This document shows, piece after piece, positions 44,145-55,787 of a stretch of DNA of 64,000 bases (its first letter is position 1; every line of letters begins with the position of its first letter). Position numbers and translations under genes: made by a program. The DNA is taken from NCBI RefSeq assembly GCF_024586455.1, contig NW_026089623.1, positions 18,170,236-18,234,235 of the forward strand, in the 5' to 3' direction. The notes beneath the pieces are model-generated. The model worked only from the letters and a program-made list of their open reading frames with translations. It made no database searches and was not told the DNA's origin. This stretch comes from Bactrocera neohumeralis (lineage: Eukaryota; Arthropoda; Insecta; Diptera; Tephritidae).

Positions 44145-45372
44145 AATGCCTAGAAGAAGTGAAAAGAACAAATTAATAGCTGCAATTTGCGAAAAATACT
44201 TACAAGACATACTCATGTTGGAATTAAGTAAGTTGTCCATTATTTCCTCCAAAAATTTTTTGCAAATGTGATTCTTTCAGGTGATGACGATGAGCAGAAA
44301 GAAGTGGATGAACAATTTAGAGTGAATATGCTTATATTATTGAACAATCGCCGAAGTGCTCACTTAAGAGTTCCTAAGTCGAACCATTGGGAGCGGAATG
44401 TATTAAAGCATTTTGACGAAAACAGATTTTGCCAAATGATGCGCTTAAACCAAACAGAATTTGCTTACCTTCTAAACTTAATAAAAGATGATGATGTGTT
44501 TCGAAATGATTATAACGCAGCACAACTTTCGATCGATACACAACTTAAGATCGTCCTTTTTCGATTAGGATCATCAGGTGAAGGACTTTGGTTCGTAAAG
44601 TGGCATCCTTGTTTGGTATAGGAGATGGCGGTACCATTCAGATCGTAACCAGGCGAGTTTTTAAAGCAATTATTAACTTGAAACATAGGTTTTTATACTG
44701 GCCCGATGAAAGGGGCGATTAAAGCTTATTGCAGCAACAGAAAAGGAAATGCCTGGGTGTGTTGGATACATTGATGGGTCTGAAATTAAGTTGGCCGAAG
44801 CACCTGTGAGGAATCACGAAATATTTTTTTACAGTAAGCGCCAATATTCTGTAAAAAAATTCAAGTTATTTGTGATCATCGGCTACGCATAAGACAACTT
44901 ACACTTGGTTACCCGGGAAGTATTCATGATGCGAAAATGTTCTCGGATGTTTGCTCTCAAAAATCCCAACAGATTTTTGTCAACCTCGCAATGGATAGCT
45001 GGAGATAGTGCATATTCATTAAAGCCATTTTTAGTAACCCCGTTTCGGCAAAATAGTACAGAATATAGAAGAAAAGAAAGAGAAAATTTCAATAAATACT
45101 TTTCCAAATACCGCGTACTTATTGAAAATTGTTTTGGGGCCTTGAAAGAAAAATTTTCAAGTCTAAAAGAACTCAAGTTCAGATTGCACACTATCCAAAA
45201 CAAGAGAGAGTGTAATGAGTGGATAATGGTCTGTTGTATTTTGCACAACATTTTTATAAATTTCAACAACGAAGATCATGAAAGCAGCGTGGAACCCAGT
45301 GTAAATTTATTACCATCAACAAACCTTAGACATAGTCTACTGAACTTTATTCAAAACCATCCTATTGCTTAA
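44145..45372 (+). pseudogene. PIF/Harbinger transposase with a 53-bp intron
   Basis: Exon 1 starts at ATG 44145 (MPRRSEKNKLIAAIC). A GTAAGT donor at 44228 and TTCTTTCAG acceptor at 44280 define a 53-bp intron whose removal gives LMLELSDDDEQKEVDEQ in frame. Exon 2 has HLRVPKSNHWERNVLKHF and SIDTQLKIVLFRLGSSGEG, then shifts near 44590, 44718 and 44870. The DDE residues are visible: CVGYIDGSEIKL (about 44760), GDSAYSLKPFLVTPF (about 45002) and IENCFGALKEKFSSLK (about 45125), followed by MVCCILHNIF. The final 45372 stop is natural. This enzyme inserts at TWA sites and could in the past have moved the TAA-flanked MITEs here; that link is inference. Confidence 0.85.
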
Positions 45373-45772
45373 CGATTTTACTTATATAAATATTCATTGA
45401 AATAAAAAAATTAATTTTTTCTACTAGTATTACCCTCTACTTTACCTGTACAGAATTCGGTATGACGATATGCTTTCAAATGTTACAAAAAATAAACGAT
45501 TAATTTCACTAAATAAGACAAATTTTATTTCATTTAAATTGTTTGGTTAGATATATATATATATATAAGTAGATATACACATACGTACATTTGACGGATT
45601 GTTTTCTTTTGTTTTTTAGCTTTTATAGAAAAGTAAACAAATAATTATTTTATAAATTACAGCATTTATATATTTTATAAAATCGTATATATGTAAGTGT
45701 TCGTCGTATCTAAAACACCAAAATTCAATGTAATACTGTTTGAACTTACGTTTACTAATTTATTTTCAATAA
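45373..45772. other. AT-rich DNA with (TA)n microsatellite
   Basis: Contains a TA repeat at about 45551-45566 and otherwise low-complexity AT-rich sequence; no gene is seen. Confidence 0.6.
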
Positions 45773-47131
45773 TCTATATATATAAAATTATGGCAAAACT
45801 TGCTGTTCGGGGTACTCCTCCTAGACGTGTCGTCTGATTTCAATGAAATTTTCAGGGGTGATTGGGGTCTGTTTGCAGGGTGCACATACGAAATTTAATG
45901 TGTGTATCATTGCACGTTTTGCAAAAAAAAAAAAATGATACATCCTGCCTATACAAAATTCTCATGAAAGAATGGTTTGCCACAAGATTGGCAGTCCCCA
46001 AATGCCTTTTACTAATAAACAGAAACAACTGGCGGATGTTTACAATTACTAAAAACATTGACATCGCATGTTGATCGTTTTGCTCAAGTCATTCGTTCTT
46101 TCTATGATGACTGTTGCTAACAAGTCATACAAAACGTAAGTGGGCCTGAATGCACTGAGTGTATCAAAAATGTTTCAACATTGTGTATTTTTCAGATTTC
46201 AAACGATTAAAGCATTCTATGTACAAATATAAAGTTAAGTGAGTATTTTGCTGTTGTTTCATATGTGATGCCATGCACAAAGCAAGTGGAGAATACAGAG
46301 AGTTTATGATGCCATGCACAAAGCAAGTGAGTATTGTTGTTGTTTCATGTGATGCTACAAGGATTGCCGCTTGAAAATGAAAAGGGTATGTGTAAAAAGT
46401 GTTTCAAACATTGTGTAAGTTTTTTCCAGATTTAATTCCATCGATTTGCTACATTTATTCGAACCGATTTTGTGTTTTCTGCTGACCGTGCAACACACAC
46501 AAAGCAAGTGAGTATTGTTATTGTTTCGTAAGTGCTTCCATGTGGTTCGCAAATACACTGTTGGTGGGTCTTATTGCATATGCGTGTGTGGGTCAAATAC
46601 ATAGTTTAAGATGTAGTTTTAGGTTAATTTTTCCATTTTTATTTATGTACTTCAAATATGCAGCTACTCTAGCACGACCACCGGGGACAACACTACTACC
46701 TTTTCGAGTTGTGTGAAAACGATGAATTTGGAAGAACATTGCTATATTCCGAAATACCACAATATTTCACGAAATCCATCATCGAAAACATATCAACGAC
46801 GAAAGCAAGGGGAGCGTGTTGACGGTTATCCAAATGTCCGTAAAACCATAATGCCATAAGACGCATTTACACCATCCCTCCGAACAACGCCGAATGTTTT
46901 TATTTGCGTCTGCTATTAGTCAACGTGCGCGGACCAAGATCATTTGATGATTTGAAAACTGTTGACGGTCAGTTGTGTGCGACGTATCGTAAAAGAAGCA
47001 TGTCAGCGATTGCATTTGTTAGAAGACGATATGCATTGATGCAGCACTTCATGACGCATCACTCATCTCATCCAAAACAAATACGCGTACTATTTGCCAT
47101 AATAATATCTACATGCCTTCCGTCAAATTCC
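45773..47131 (+). mobile_element. Helitron 5, cut by the assembly gap
   Basis: The 5' end TCTATATATATAAAATTATG at 45773 is followed by TTCAATGAAATTTTCAGGGG, a Helitron-type leader. The coding region is mostly missing until 46690. Three near-repeats of CACAAAGCAAGTGAGTATTG occur at about 46275, 46318 and 46499. The element runs into the N gap. Confidence 0.65.
46690..47131 (+). pseudogene. Helitron 5 pre-helicase fragment
   Basis: 46715-46800 reads CENDEFGRTLLYSEIPQYFT, the block after the tyrosine motif. After stops and shifts, RIYTIPPNNAECFYLRLLLVNVRGPRSFDDL (46862-46955) and VDGQLCATYR follow, then ISTCLPSNS before the gap. This equals the pre-helicase region of Helitron 1 (6120-6360), but from a clearly different subfamily. 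The rest is hidden in the gap. Confidence 0.8.
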
Positions 47132-47231
47132 NNNNNNNNNNNNNNNNNNNNNNNNNNNNNNNNNNNNNNNNNNNNNNNNNNNNNNNNNNNNNNNNNNNNN
47201 NNNNNNNNNNNNNNNNNNNNNNNNNNNNNNN
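47132..47231. other. Assembly gap (100 N)
   Basis: 100 placeholder bases. The right edge lies inside the first copy of the Sgt-region tandem duplication; about 2.6 kb of that first copy would be expected in the gap if the duplication is real. Confidence 1.
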
Positions 47232-50200
47232 TATTAAATGTTATTGTCTTAAGTCGCTCTTCTAATTTTCATATTACCGATATTAAAATGACGTCGGCAT
47301 TTGTGGAAATGGAATATGTTGCCTCTTCGAAATTTTCATATAAATGAAAACTGCGCTGTTAAACTGCTGAAGAGACTGCTTCTAGCTTACGATATGTGGC
47401 AAACTATGTAGTATTCTATATCTAGTAAGCAATGAGCAATGTGGAGTCTGCAAAGGCAGAGATGCCCCGTTATTATAATAAAAGTATTTTCGAGAGTTGG
47501 TAACACTGTAAGGTTGGCACCATCAAACATGTCAACACATTAATTATATTTATATTTTGAAATTAAAATAATAAATTTAAAATGAGAAATGATATTTTAA
47601 TTTATGCTTGTATAAGTTTATTAAGTTTAAGACTTCGCAACCCAATTTACATAATATTTCTATAAATTAACAATATTAAACTAAATATTAAATGTTATTT
47701 TGAAAATGTACTTTATTTTTATAATATAACACAACCGTCTTAACTCGCTCTTCTAATTTTCATATTACCGAAATTAAAATGCCGTCGGCATATGTGGAAA
47801 TGGAATATGTTGCCTCTTCGAAATTTTCATATAAATGAAAACTGCGCTGTTAAACTGCTGAAGAGATAGCTTCTAGCTTACCATATATGGCAAACTATGT
47901 AGTATTCTATATCTAGTAAGCAATGAGCAATGTGGAGTCTGCACAGGCATAACGGGGCATTATTATAATAAAAGTATTTTTGAGAGTTGGTAACACTGTA
48001 AGGTTGGCACCATCAAACATGTCAAAACGTTAATTATATTTATATATTTTGAAATTTGAAATTGAAATTTAAATACACGATGTTATGAGCAAAGTTTATA
48101 TTATGTTGTCGATTCAATAGTCTTGTTTTAATGCGTTCTTCAATTCGAGAGGAACTGAGAGTACAAATACCGTGAAACGTTTGACAGCAAGTAAGTGGTC
48201 AACTTTTATATGGGAAAATGGAATTGTCGTTTTACTCTATTTTACTCGTAATTTTTCCTTATTTGCTCACCGTTTAGACCTACCCTGGACTACGACAAAC
48301 ATTTAAAACCAAAGTCAAGTCAATCGGCCCAACCGTTCTCGAGTTTTAATCAGACTAACGAACAACACTTCATTTTTATTTATATAGAAGATATGTATAT
48401 TGTCAATGCTAAATAAAATTTAAGTTAATGAAAATCGTTGAAATGTTAAATAAATTTTTGATTATTTTTTTAAGACACAAAGTATGGCAACTCTGCTATT
48501 TGTCATAAATGTAAACATACAAATCTCTTGAAAGTTTGAATGTGCAAAATAGTTTTTAAAGTATATTTATGTCCTTAAAAAATACACAATTAGAATAAAT
48601 TTTGGATATATTTGAATGTGTACACTGTAATTAAATATATATTAATTGAAAAATGTGTGAAAAGTGGGTTCAACATAGCGAAATAACGAGCATTTCTTTT
48701 ACAAATTTTTTGAACTTTTGAAATATCTCGAAAGCTATGAGTCTGAGGAGGGTATATGTGTGTACATTTTACATTTTTTAATCCTGAGGACCTCCTCCAT
48801 CCATCCGTACCGTCAAATCGCGGCGCCTAAAGAATCGTAATATTGCCGTTTTTTTATTTGAAGTTTTTACATTTCTTGATAGCTGGAATTACCCCTTAAG
48901 GAGGAAGGATCGGATGAACCATCGCACGTACACAAGAGTTTATCTTAGAAGTGTCATTCGACCCTTACGAAACTCATTAACGGGGCATCTCGACAGGATA
49001 AAATTTATGTTATATTAACTGTTAAGCGTATTGCTACTGTCATTGCCAAATCTGTATGTGGGCATTTGTTATCATAACATAATCATTTGCTGATAGCGCA
49101 TGTTTTGAGGTCTTGAAAATTTATTTTATCATTTGCGAAAAGCCGTCGGGTAGGTAGTTGATGTAGCGCATTCTTTGAGCTCTTGAACTCCATGAATCTT
49201 TTATGTGGAAAATAAAAAAAGGATAAAGATCCTTTTTTACAAATGTATTTCTGGGAAAAATAAGAAAAGGAGAAATATCCTTTTTTTACATATGTATTTC
49301 TGGGAAAAATAAGAAGTCATATTTTTAGACTACTATATAATAATTGCGGCATAAATTCAATATACCAATTGAAATAATATATTCAAAATGAGCAACTTAA
49401 TTTTGATTTATGCTTGTATGAGTTTATTAAATGTAAGACTTCGATCATTCCCAACCCAATTTGCATAATTTTTCTGTAAATTAACAATATTAAACTAAAT
49501 ATTAATCTTTTGGAAAAACGTTATTTTGAAAATGTATAATCCTATAATATAACACAACCGTCTTAATACTCGCTCTACTAAATTTTAACTAAAACTTTAA
49601 ATTTTCAACTAACACAACCAACTTGACATAATATCAAAAAATTTTGATTTTCATCCAATCAGTTGGTACAACTCATACAACTGCCCCATAAACGTAACAA
49701 TCGGTTGTACAATTCGATGAAATTGGTACAATAATTGGCGCGTGTATGCCTTCCATAATGACGTAGTTTAACCGATTATTATCGATTACTTTTATCCTTT
49801 CATATCTATAAATATTGGCGAATTACAAATTTTCAAAATGGTTGATGGAGTTCACAAAGAATTTGTGCAGACGTTTATTAATTTTTTGAAACACCCGAAC
49901 ACTTCTCAAAATTTGTCCTCAGATTGTAGAGAAAGTGTTGATGTTGCAATTCAATGTCTTCAAACCGCGTTTGATATATCCGATGAGGTGGCATTGCAAT
50001 CCTCGCTAGCTTCGGAAAATCAGAGTGAACATGAACGAAAAAGTAGTATTGATTTGTTTGAGATATTTCAAACTTTTTTTATTGATCGGAATCCAAAAGC
50101 AACACAAATGGCCGAGTCATTCAAAAATGAAGGTAATAGACTCATGAAAGAAGGAAAATATAATGAAGCTCTTTTGCAGTATAATCGTGCTATAAGCTTT

Positions 50201-50581
50201 GATCCAAGGAATGCCATTTATTACTGTAATCGTGCAGCTGCATATATTCGTTTAAATTATAATGAAAATGCTGTCACAGATTGTAAGACAGCATTATTGT
50301 ATAAACCTACATATGGCAAAGCTTATGGAAGGCTTGGTATAGCTTACTCTAATCTGAAAAAATTTTCGGAGTCACAACAAGCTTATGAATTGGCAATTGA
50401 ATTGGAACCGGAAAATCAGGATTATCGTAACAATTTGGAAGTAGCTCGCAACGCCGCTCAATTACGTGATTCAATTCCTCAGATATCAGATAGTATAAAT
50501 TCTATGCTATCTTCGCAAGCAATTCGGAACTTAGTTAATGATGCTGAAATAGATTTAGGACAATTGCAGGCTTTGAGCCAA
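47232..50581. repeat. Tandem duplication, copy 1 (partial)
   Basis: This block matches 53182-56531 almost base for base, with an offset of 5950-5951. By eye I see one T-run length change (near 48710 versus 54657), a few substitutions and a 37-base difference right at the gap edge. It contains the 5' end of a minus-strand Helitron (to 48397), an R3 repeat (48660-48860), half of a MITE-A (48981-49590), the Sgt promoter region and the first 248 Sgt codons. It ends inside Sgt at 50581. Confidence 0.9.
48981..49590. mobile_element. MITE-A, one-ended copy in duplication copy 1
   Basis: Starts CGGGGCATCTCGACAGGATA after TAA (48978-48980) and loses similarity at about 49590, before the other terminal repeat. 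It ends about 250 bp upstream of the Sgt start. The identical twin is at 54931-55540. Confidence 0.7.
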
Positions 50582-50728
50582 TTAGGAACGTTTTCCCAGT
50601 ACCCCCAGGAGAATCAAGAAAGCAAATCCCCCCAGACCCACTGTTTACAGCTTGTGTTAAACGATCGTACGCAATCCTTTGTTCTTCGTTCAATTGCGGA
50701 ACAGTTGTGCGAACTGCTTCGGTCATAG
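49838..50728 (+). pseudogene. Sgt: Sgt copy 1, 3'-truncated and fused to antisense Helitron
   Basis: The first 248 codons equal those of the intact gene at 55788, including the N-terminal dimerisation region and all three TPRs. At 50580-50582 the sequence switches to the reverse complement of the Helitron helicase (Walker A region), with AA as shared bases at the joint. The open frame runs on for 48 foreign residues to a TAG at 50726-50728. The promoter region is duplicated too, so a transcript is possible; it would lack the C-terminal domain that binds client hydrophobic segments. I treat it as a pseudogene, but a chimeric dimerisation-competent protein cannot be excluded. Confidence 0.85.
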
Positions 50729-51901
50729 CTTGAGTATCGTACTGGAGTTCTCTTTGCAACTCATGGTTTAATGCATCTTGCATAGCACGGTTGGGTGCTG
50801 TCAGGCCCAAGCACGACAATACTTTATTTGCCATCAACAAACACATATCTTCTATTATGATCAATGTGTCATTGTAAATCTCTGCCGTAATTTCCAATGT
50901 AGGATTCAAAGTTTCACAACGCACGCGATGCAACACATCCTCAGACATGTCATCCCTATATTTCAGCCACAAATCATTCGGATTTGAGGGGAAACATGTC
51001 GATATTTTAATCGCAAACAGTGTGGGAATTTGATGCGGCGATGAAGATATCACGGAATCCTTGAGCGTATCATCCCAATGCGAATCGTTTTCAAGCAACC
51101 GTAATAATTGACACGCCTCACGGTAAGTCGCACACAGATGTCCATCAACTGTACGCAATTGTTGAAAAGATGTCGGACCAGGAACATTCACCAATAACAA
51201 TCTAAGATAATAACATTCATCGTTATTAGGATGTACTGTATATATACGGCCTATAGGTGTTTTGTCGGCTCTTATTACAATATTATGGCTGTCTGATGGC
51301 ATCCGATCCAGTGCCATTTTGAACATCTTCACTAATTCATTATTCTCGTGAAGAAATGTTTGCAGTTGTTGGGCAATGATTCGCTTGACGGTTGGATTAT
51401 GACCACAACGTGTATCAACTCACTTTCCATCCCATTAACTAATGAGTGTAACGGTTCAGGTGGTGGAACCAATTGAGGCAATTGTACATTGCCACCAGCA
51501 CAACATAATCCTCCAGGTTCACTACTGTACTTTAATGCTTTACAATGTTGACAAATGATTGACATTTCTCCAATCGTCACAGATTTGTCGGCACTATAAT
51601 CAAATTCCGGATCGTAGGAAAATACTCCTCGTTCGAGATTTACAGGAGCATAGCGTCTGCGGAATCGATTAAATTCGTTATCCCGTGCTCGCTGCTGTTG
51701 TGATCGATGTGCACGAACTCGTTCCATTCTCCCCCTATCCACTTGATAGTTATTTACTCTTGAACGTAATTCTCCCATACTTGTACGACTGTTATCATTA
51801 TCAGCATCTCGCTGGTCATTAGTGCGGTTGGAGCGTAAAGTAGCTCGTTGCACATTTACACGACTTCGACGACCTATGTCAGGTCGTTTTCTTTTCCTCG
51901 G
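50582..51901 (-). pseudogene. Helitron 6 N-terminal and pre-helicase frames
   Basis: 51332-51928 (start MPRKRKRPDIGRRSRVN at 51901) encodes the basic N-terminus and the CQHCKALKYSSEPGGLCCAGGN zinc segment, one codon stretch longer than in Helitron 1. After a stop and shift near 51340, 51332-50582 gives 250 residues: MFKMALDRMPSDSHNIVIRADKTPIG joined directly to RIYTVHPNNDECYYL (the Rep deletion, 51241-51262), then the pre-helicase region and DSPGGTGKTFLI at the duplication joint. It is more intact than Helitron 1 in this part but truncated. Confidence 0.85.
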
Positions 51902-52119
51902 CATTGTAAGCAGCGAGAAGAAAATCACTTTTAGCAGTATTTCAATATTTCTCCAATTAAATGTTTCTTTTTTTTAACATGAGACGACAAAACCAAGGAT
52001 GTTAAAGTAGGAGCGCAGCAAAAAGTCTCTAAATTTATGGACAAAACAATGTAACGTTCGGATACACGTGCTTTTTACATGAGATGACAAAACAATGGAA
52101 CGTTCGGATACACTTATTA

Positions 52120-52929
52120 CAGGGCATCTCGACAGGATAGAATTTATAGAATACTAACTGTTATTGCCATTGCCAAATCTGTATGTGGGCATTTGCTATC
52201 ATGATATAATCATTTGCGCAAAAGCGTAGGGAAGGTAGGTTCGAGATGATGCAGAGTATGCTTTGAGCTCTTGAAAAATTTATTTTATCATTTGCGAAAT
52301 GCCGTCGGGTAGGTAGCTGATCTAGGGCACGTGAGCTCTGGAACTCCTTAAATCTTTTGTGTGGAACATAAAAAAAGGATAAATATCCTTTTGTTTACAA
52401 ATGTATTTTTGGAAAAAAAAGATAATAACAAAGGATAAAGATCCTTTTTTTACAAATGTATTTCTGGAAAAATAAGAATTTATATTTTTGGAGTACTATA
52501 TAATAATTGTGGCATAACTTTTATATACCAATTAAAATAATAAATTTAAAATGAGAAATGATATTTTGATTTATGCTTGTATAAGTTTATTAAGTTTAAG
52601 ACTTCGCAACCCAATTTCCATAATATTTCTATAAATTAACAATATTATACTAAATATTATATGTTATTTTGAAAATGTACTTTATTTTTATAATATAACA
52701 CAACCGTCTTAACTCGCTCTTCAAATTTTCATATTCCCAAAATTAAAATGCCGTCGGCATATGTGGAAATGGGATATGTTGCCTCTTCGAAATTTTCATA
52801 TAAATGAAAACTGCGCTGTTAAACTGCTGAAGAGACAGCTTCTAGCTTACGATATATGGCAAACTATGTAGTATTCTATATCTAGTAAGCAATGAGCAAT
52901 GTGGAGTCTGTACAGGCAGAGATGCCCCG
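52120..52929. mobile_element. MITE-A copy 4 inside Helitron 6
   Basis: Inverted ends CAGGGCATCTCGACAGGATA and AGATGCCCCG are flanked by TTA (52117-52119 and 52930-52932), the reverse complement of TAA. It occupies the same place in Helitron 6 as MITE-A copy 1 does in Helitron 1, so the insertion predates the split of the two Helitrons. Confidence 0.75.
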
Positions 52930-54000
52930 TTATTATAATAAAAGTATTTTTGAGAGTTGGTAACACTGTAAGGTTGGCACCATCAAACATGTCAACACAT
53001 GAATTATATTTATATTTTGAAATTAAAATAATAAATTTAAAATGAGAAATGATATTTTGATTTATGCTTGTATAAGTTTATTAAGTTTAAGACTTCCCAA
53101 CCCAATTTCCATAATATTTCTATAAATTAACAATATTAAACTAAATATTAAATGTTATTTTGAAAATGTACTTTATTTTTATAATATAACACAACCGTCT
53201 TAAGTCGCTCTTCTAATTTTCATATTACCGATATTAAAATGCCGTCGGCATTTGTGGAAATGGAATATGTTGCCTCTTCGAAATTTTCATATAAATGAAA
53301 ACTGCGCTGTTAAACTGCTGAAGAGACTGCTTCTAGCTTACGATATGTGGCAAACTATGTAGTATTCTATATCTAGTAAGCAATGAGCAATGTGGAGTCT
53401 GCAAAGGCAGAGATGCCCCGTTATTATAATAAAAGTATTTTCGAGAGTTGGTAACACTGTAAGGTTGGCACCATCAAACATGTCAACACATTAATTATAT
53501 TTATATTTTGAAATTAAAATAATAAATTTAAAATGAGAAATGATATTTTAATTTATGCTTGTATAAGTTTATTAAGTTTAAGACTTCGCAACCCAATTTA
53601 CATAATATTTCTATAAATTAACAATATTAAACTAAATATTAAATGTTATTTTGAAAATGTACTTTATTTTTATAATATAACACAACCGTCTTAACTCGCT
53701 CTTCTAATTTTCATATTACCGAAATTAAAATGCCGTCGGCATATGTGGAAATGGAATATGTTGCCTCTTCGAAATTTTCATATAAATGAAAACTGCGCTG
53801 TTAAACTGCTGAAGAGATAGCTTCTAGCTTACCATATATGGCAAACTATGTAGTATTCTATATCTAGTAAGCAATGAGCAATGTGGAGTCTGCACAGGCA
53901 TAACGGGGCATTATTATAATAAAAGTATTTTTGAGAGTTGGTAACACTGTAAGGTTGGCACCATCAAACATGTCAAAACGTTAATTATATTTATATATTT
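52549..54000. repeat. 491-bp tandem repeats, three units
   Basis: Units start with AAAATGAGAAATGATATTTT at about 52549, 53040 and 53531. Each contains one half of MITE-A (through GATGCCCCGTTATTATAATA) plus adjacent Helitron leader (GGTTGGCACCATCAAACATG). Unit length is constant at 491 bp. Helitron 1 has just one such unit, so the array arose within Helitron 6 or its lineage. Confidence 0.85.
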
Positions 54001-54930
54001 TGAAATTTGAAATTGAAATTTAAATACACGATGTTATGAGCAAAGTTTATATTATGTTGTCGATTCAATAGTCTTGTTTTAATGCGTTCTTCAATTCGAG
54101 AGGAACTGAGAGTACAAATACCGTGAAACGTTTGACAGCAAGTAAGTGGTCAACTTTTATATGGGAAAATGGAATTGTCGTTTTACTCTATTTTACTCGT
54201 AATTTTTCCTTATTTGCTCACCGTTTAGACCTACCCTGGACTACGACAAACATTTAAAACCAAAGTCAAGTCAATCGGCCCAACCGTTCTCGAGTTTTAA
54301 TCAGACTAACGAACAACACTTCATTTTTATTTATATAGAAGATATGTATATTGTCAATGCTAAATAAAATTTAAGTTAATGAAAATCGTTGAAATGTTAA
54401 ATAAATTTTTGATTATTTTTTTAAGACACAAAGTATGGCAACTCTGCTATTTGTCATAAATGTAAACATACAAATCTCTTGAAAGTTTGAATGTGCAAAA
54501 TAGTTTTTAAAGTATATTTATGTCCTTAAAAAATACACAATTAGAATAAATTTTGGATATATTTGAATGTGTACACTGTAATTAAATATATATTAATTGA
54601 AAAATGTGTGAAAAGTGGGTTCAACATAGCGAAATAACGAGCATTTCTTTTACAAATTTTTGAACTTTTGAAATATCTCGAAAGCTATGAGTCTGAGGAG
54701 GGTATATGTGTGTACATTTTACATTTTTTAATCCTGAGGACCTCCTCCATCCATCCGTACCGTCAAATCGCGGCGCCTAAAGAATCGTAATATTGCCGTT
54801 TTTTTATTTGAAGTTTTTACATTTCTTGATAGCTGGAATTACCCCTTAAGGAGGAAGGATCGGATGAACCATCGCACGTACACAAGAGTTTATCTTAGAA
54901 GTGTCATTCGACCCTTACGAAACTCATTAA

Positions 54931-55540
54931 CGGGGCATCTCGACAGGATAAAATTTATGTTATATTAACTGTTAAGCGTATTGCTACTGTCATTGCCAAA
55001 TCTGTATGTGGGCATTTGTTATCATAACATAATCATTTGCTGATAGCGCATGTTTTGAGGTCTTGAAAATTTATTTTATCATTTGCGAAAAGCCGTCGGG
55101 TAGGTAGTTGATGTAGCGCATTCTTTGAGCTCTTGAACTCCATGAATCTTTTATGTGGAAAATAAAAAAAGGATAAAGATCCTTTTTTACAAATGTATTT
55201 CTGGGAAAAATAAGAAAAGGAGAAATATCCTTTTTTTACATATGTATTTCTGGGAAAAATAAGAAGTCATATTTTTAGACTACTATATAATAATTGCGGC
55301 ATAAATTCAATATACCAATTGAAATAATATATTCAAAATGAGCAACTTAATTTTGATTTATGCTTGTATGAGTTTATTAAATGTAAGACTTCGATCATTC
55401 CCAACCCAATTTGCATAATTTTTCTGTAAATTAACAATATTAAACTAAATATTAATCTTTTGGAAAAACGTTATTTTGAAAATGTATAATCCTATAATAT
55501 AACACAACCGTCTTAATACTCGCTCTACTAAATTTTAACT
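54931..55540. mobile_element. MITE-A, one-ended copy upstream of intact Sgt
   Basis: Twin of 48981-49590. It starts after TAA (54928-54930) and ends without a second terminal repeat about 250 bp before the Sgt ATG. It is therefore part of the present Sgt upstream region and could influence its promoter. Confidence 0.7.
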
Positions 55541-55787
55541 AAAACTTTAAATTTTCAACTAACACAACCAACTTGACATAATATCAAAAAATTTTGATTT
55601 TCATCCAATCAGTTGGTACAACTCATACAACTGCCCCATAAACGTAACAATCGGTTGTACAATTCGATGAAATTGGTACAATAATTGGCGCGTGTATGCC
55701 TTCCATAATGACGTAGTTTAACCGATTATTATCGATTACTTTTATCCTTTCATATCTATAAATATTGGCGAATTACAAATTTTCAAA
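55541..55787 (+). promoter_or_regulatory. Sgt promoter-proximal region
   Basis: Between the MITE end and the ATG lie AT-rich DNA, a CCAATC box near 55604, paired GTTGTACAA/TTGGTACAA words, ATGACGTAG (CRE-like) near 55706, ATTATCGATTAC near 55728 (similar to the TATCGATA motif of fly housekeeping promoters) and TATAAATATT near 55757. The start codon context is TCAAAATGG. The same sequence precedes copy 1. Functional roles are inferred from motif likeness only. Confidence 0.4.

Larger units (their letters stand above)
50582..54348 (-). mobile_element. Helitron 6, 5' half (Rep-less type)
   Basis: The minus-strand 5' end TCTTCTATATAAATAAAAAT is at 54348. The order matches Helitron 1 in reverse: leader, MITE-A material (here expanded), the single GTGTATCCGAACG unit, the N-terminal ORF (from 51901) and the pre-helicase frame to the Walker A motif, where the duplication joint cuts it at 50582. 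The 3' half and terminal hairpin are absent. It shares the Rep deletion of Helitron 1. Confidence 0.85.
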
